64,000 nt of DNA, from NCBI RefSeq assembly GCF_022867795.2, contig NZ_CP107006.1, positions 5,270,001-5,334,000 on the forward strand. Reading direction: 5' to 3'. Positions 63,588-64,000 of the stretch are shown piece after piece. Made by a program: the position numbers and the translations under genes. The first letter of the stretch is position 1. Every line of letters begins with the position of its first letter. This DNA is from Chitinophaga horti. Its GTDB lineage: Bacteria; Bacteroidota; Bacteroidia; Chitinophagales; Chitinophagaceae. The notes under the pieces are model-generated. The model ran no database searches. It was given only the letters and a program-made list of their open reading frames with translations, and was not told the DNA's origin.

Positions 63588-64000
63588 ATGCTACATGAAC
63601 TGGTAAGGGTAACACTTAACAATGAAATGGACCTGGTACTCGTACACCGCCGCTCGATGAAACTGGCGGAAATGGCGGGACTGTCCCTGTCTGCCCAAAC
63701 CACGTTTGCTACTGCGGTTTCCGAAGTATCGCGTAATACAATTGAACATGGGAAGAATGGCTGCCTCGTTTTATGTGTATCGCACGTTAAAAACGAGAAA
63801 CAACTGATCGCCCGCATTATAGACGAAACCTACGACCCGGCCTTAAACCCCGGTTTGGAATATGCCAAACGCCTGGTGAATAAACTGAACGTTAGCACCG
63901 CCGGCGACAAAACCGCGATAGAACTGTACTTCTCGTTCCCCCTGGCCGACAAGTTGGACGCCAAAAAGATAGATGAGTGGCGCCGCAGCTTCAACAGCGA
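63588..64000 (+). CDS. ATP-binding GHKL protein, truncated by window end
   Basis: Open from ATG 63588 to the window edge (137 codons seen, no stop). It begins MLHELVRVTLNNEMDLVLVH and contains TAVSEVSRNTIEHGKNG, a GHKL N-box like that of anti-sigma kinases. The expected G-rich box is poor (DETYDPALNPGL). Only 4 bp after the phosphatase gene, so part of the same operon. The part outside may carry further kinase or PAS domains. Confidence 0.75.
   Translation, partial: MLHELVRVTLNNEMDLVLVHRRSMKLAEMAGLSLSAQTTFATAVSEVSRNTIEHGKNGCLVLCVSHVKNEKQLIARIIDETYDPALNPGLEYAKRLVNKLNVSTAGDKTAIELYFSFPLADKLDAKKIDEWRRSFNS

Overview
The window comes from a Bacteroidota chromosome, most likely a Chitinophaga-like member of the Chitinophagaceae. 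The evidence is two SusC/SusD systems, an ECF sigma/FecR pair feeding a SusC with an N-terminal STN domain, three proteins with type IX secretion (T9SS) C-terminal sorting domains, a LytS/LytTR two-component system, and promoters fitting the Bacteroidota consensus (TTTG about 19-21 nt before TAnnTTTG). Base composition is near 50% GC. No transposase, integrase, CRISPR array or rRNA gene was found.

Layout. 0.3-7.4 kb: a hypothetical anchored protein, two tandem LytS-type histidine kinases with a LytTR regulator, then a convergent propeller sensor whose kinase half looks dead. 7.6-14.8 kb: a DUF5602/TTHB210-like lipoprotein, then the SpoIIM-DUF4129-DUF4350-MoxR-DUF58 operon with a divergent RDD protein; moxR is frameshifted. 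14.9-23.3 kb: a CBM9-like protein, a glycosidase-like TIM barrel, a small lipoprotein, and a 1,812-residue T9SS protein with 14 Ig-like repeats. 23.7-31.3 kb: an OmpR/HK pair followed by a CusCBA/CzcCBA-type metal efflux operon. 31.4-44.5 kb: an RlaP-type nucleotidyltransferase, a glycan utilisation operon (SusC, SusD, DUF5018 lipoprotein, glycosidase-like lipoprotein, GDSL hydrolase) and a divergent GHL10 enzyme.

44.5-48.4 kb is the most unusual region. It is almost gene-free and rich in RNA-like structure. On the plus strand it holds an 11-bp-periodic palindromic repeat, a promoter with a 29-codon ORF and terminator, a structured RNA with a second terminator, and three tRNA-like genes (anticodons GAU, UUG, UAU) spaced 90-91 nt apart behind conserved spacers. 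These are followed by a YkuK-family RNase H-like gene, further structured RNA including a tRNA whose two halves lie in reversed order, and a slipin (SPFH) gene. From memory, slipins, RlaP proteins and tRNA-like RNAs occur together in RtcB/RtcR-type RNA repair operons; no RtcB is visible here. I regard this as the best candidate for a poorly described system.

48.5-59 kb: a FecI/FecR-controlled locus with SusC (STN), SusD and a secreted modular GH16 enzyme, suggesting beta-1,3-glucan (laminarin-type) use. 59-64 kb: a two-gene DUF4272 operon on the minus strand, then an RsbR-RsbS-RsbT-phosphatase partner-switching module running out of the window.

Three genes (moxR, the slipin 3' end, a small membrane protein at 48.2 kb) carry apparent indels, two of them in A-tracts. 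Residual sequence errors are as likely as real mutations.
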